A stretch of DNA of 5,605 bases from an uncultured Prevotellaceae bacterium (lineage in GTDB: Bacteria > Bacteroidota > Bacteroidia > Bacteroidales > Bacteroidaceae): the NCBI GenBank assembly GCA_947306605.1, contig CAMZHB010000123.1:1-5605 (forward strand), given 5' to 3'. The translations under genes were made by a program, and so were the position numbers. Shown piece by piece: positions 4,174 to 5,605 of the stretch. The notes beneath the pieces were generated by a model. The model was not told the DNA's origin and searched no databases. It saw nothing but the letters and a program-made list of their open reading frames with translations. Within the stretch, counting starts at the first letter, position 1. Each line of letters starts with the position of its first letter.

Positions 4174-5605
4174 TCAAAAGAAACAACGCAACTGCACACC
4201 CACGTCACACTTGCCACCGTGGGCCACACGACGGTCACCCGACGAAATCACATCACGGTCAGTATAGCGCACACCGCCCAACCGGGCCGACACCTCCACA
4301 CCGCCCCATCGACGACAAAGCGTCATATTCGCCGCCACACCATGACCGTATAGCTGTTCCTGAGTGAGACGGTAAAGCAAAGCAGGCTGGTAACTGCTCA
4401 GACGACTCTGATAACCCGCGGTGTGGAACCAGGCCGCCCAAGCGCGCAAGGTACATCCTAAAAGCTTGGTCTCAGCGCGCTGGGACAGTTGGCGGCCCCA
4501 CTGCGTGTCGCCCATCGCAGGTTGCCAATAGCTGCCGTCGAGTTGTGTGGTCAGGCGCACGGCTCCCACGGCATACGCCATCTGGAGGCGCAGGGTGTGA
4601 CGGTAACGGTGGCGCATGCGATCAAGGGCGGCGACTGTTTCCTGACGGGCGTTCATGCGGTAACGCAGGAGGAGTTGTGCGGTCTGCGAAACATCACAGG
4701 CGGCCTGCACAAAGACCCGGTAGCCGCCGGCTCCGGCCTTGGCGCGGTAGGACTCACCGGGGAAGCGGAACAGGTCAACACCGGCTGTCAGTTTGGTGCG
4801 CCGGGTCACATAGTGGTCCACACCGGCCTGCAGACCATGCTCGTTCTGCACGCGGCCGCTGGCCCTGTAAGCCTGTGCCAGGGGAGTGACGTAGCGGCGA
4901 CCGTAGTAACGGTGTTGCAGGAAGAGACGCGTGGCACCGGCGGGCCGCCAACGCAGGTTGTGGAGCGACGCCAAGGCCCCGCCATCGGTCACAGCCACCT
5001 CGCCATCGAGCGTCAGGCGGCGGTGGTCGTAGCTGTAGTGCGCCCCGAAAGCGGCGAAGTCGCACCCCTGCATGTTATATCGTTGGTAAGCCTGCGTGCC
5101 ACGCCGGAAGGGACGGTCGTAGTGCGTTGTCACGGCCGACACGCCGGCACGCCACCACCGCCATTGCCCGTCAAGGGAGAGGCCCGCCGTGAAGCTGGTG
5201 AGGTTGTTCTTGCGCTCACGCTCCAGAGGCAGACGGTGGTAACCCGTGGTGAGCTGCGACGTGACGCAGCCGTCGTCAAGAATGGCGTCGTGGCAACGCA
5301 CCGAAGCGAAGACCGTGGTTTCCCAACGGCCGAAGCCCAGTTGTACCCCGGCGCCGCGCAGGTAGTTCACCTCGTCGGCCGAGGCGTGGGGGAAGAAGCC
5401 CTGACGGCGGCTGCGGCGACTGGTGACGAGCGACTGGGCGTTATTGTAGTAGCTGCTGCCAGCCGTGAGACCCTGCCCCACGTGGACACGGTAATCTCCC
5501 AGGGCCACGGCGCGCAGGGTACCCTCGCCGGTATAGTTCACGTAAAAGGAGCCAGCCGTGAGACCCTGCCCCACGTGGACACGGTAATCTCCCAGGGCCA
5601 CGGCG
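4174..5605 (-). CDS. C-terminal part of a large beta-barrel-like protein of the Bacteroidota helix-hairpin-helix family (5' end outside window)
   Basis: The frame is open from the right edge for 476 codons to TGA at 4174-4176; no true start is visible (the GTG at 5601 is internal). The protein is rich in Tyr, Arg, Gly and Thr with many amphipathic beta-strand stretches. It ends VGVQLRCFF, a terminal aromatic residue after alternating hydrophobics, like the insertion signal of outer-membrane barrels. Family-like landmarks are LGDYRVHVGQGL (about nt 5469-5504), ADEVNYLRGAG, QLTTGYHRLPLERERKN, THYDRPF, QAYQRYN, TDGGALASLHNL and DLFRFP. These match my memory of long Bacteroidota proteins with an N-terminal helix-hairpin-helix (ComEA-like) region and a C-terminal barrel; that N-terminal region would lie off-window. 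Eight cysteines are scattered along the visible part, many for an outer-membrane barrel. Function is unknown; a role in DNA handling at the envelope is speculation. The outermost 31 codons are partly duplicated (see repeat). Confidence 0.7.
   Translation of the reverse strand, partial: AVALGDYRVHVGQGLTAGSFYVNYTGEGTLRAVALGDYRVHVGQGLTAGSSYYNNAQSLVTSRRSRRQGFFPHASADEVNYLRGAGVQLGFGRWETTVFASVRCHDAILDDGCVTSQLTTGYHRLPLERERKNNLTSFTAGLSLDGQWRWWRAGVSAVTTHYDRPFRRGTQAYQRYNMQGCDFAAFGAHYSYDHRRLTLDGEVAVTDGGALASLHNLRWRPAGATRLFLQHRYYGRRYVTPLAQAYRASGRVQNEHGLQAGVDHYVTRRTKLTAGVDLFRFPGESYRAKAGAGGYRVFVQAACDVSQTAQLLLRYRMNARQETVAALDRMRHRYRHTLRLQMAYAVGAVRLTTQLDGSYWQPAMGDTQWGRQLSQRAETKLLGCTLRAWAAWFHTAGYQSRLSSYQPALLYRLTQEQLYGHGVAANMTLCRRWGGVEVSARLGGVRYTDRDVISSGDRRVAHGGKCDVGVQLRCFF
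5458..5605. repeat. Exact 55-bp direct repeat, period 93 bp, ending at the window edge
   Basis: Bases 5458-5512 and 5551-5605 are identical over 55 positions, starting gccagccgtgagaccctgcc. The period of 93 bp equals 31 codons, so the barrel reading frame is kept and the peptide ALGDYRVHVGQGLTAG occurs twice. The identity stops on the left at 5457/5550 and on the right only because the window ends. It may be a true in-frame tandem duplication or the mark of an assembly graph loop. Confidence 0.9.

Noticed and set aside
4107..4367. 86-codon open frame on the + strand
   Set aside because: It overlaps the barrel gene's 3' end and the radical SAM promoter in antisense, and is His/Pro-rich low-complexity sequence.

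Overview
The window looks like a chromosomal fragment from a member of the Bacteroidota, most likely Bacteroidales (Prevotella/Bacteroides-like). Three things point there. The -33/-7 promoter boxes are of the TTTG / TAnnTTTG type used by this phylum. No start codon is preceded by a clear Shine-Dalgarno sequence; A/T-rich leaders are used instead. The proteins also carry lineage-style sequences: the RNase III NAFEA motif, the CSFDCVYCECG radical SAM protein, and a helix-hairpin-helix-family beta-barrel tail. Genus is not decidable from this much sequence.

Layout: (1) 1-400, the 3' end of dprA on the + strand, followed by a perfect 34-bp palindrome (435-468). (2) 401-680, an intergenic region with that palindrome, overlapping inverted repeats (536-581) and a good Bacteroidota promoter (608-639). 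(3) 681-3159, a probable operon acpP - fabF - rnc on the + strand. A long hairpin with a T-run lies between acpP and fabF, and a hairpin at 3173-3206 closes the operon. (4) 3207-3336, a gene-poor gap that may hold a short remnant of a beta-helix-type surface protein on the - strand. (5) 3337-4113, a radical SAM Fe-S protein on the - strand with its own -7 box. (6) 4174-5605, the C-terminal part of a large outer-membrane-barrel-like protein on the - strand. It runs off the right edge, which falls exactly at the end of a 55-bp direct repeat.

The acpP-fabF-rnc block couples the acyl carrier of type II fatty-acid synthesis, its elongating condensing enzyme and the double-strand-specific ribonuclease. 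The acpP-fabF hairpin may set the ACP to FabF ratio and could be a substrate of the RNase III made from the same transcript. DprA (recombination mediator in DNA uptake) and the barrel gene are separate units; a shared role in DNA uptake is speculative.

I do not see a clear undescribed system here. The most notable items are the symmetric site upstream of acpP, the acpP-fabF hairpin, the two related GAAGCGGCG hairpins, the possible gene remnant near 3210-3323, and the edge repeat, which may be an assembly artefact.
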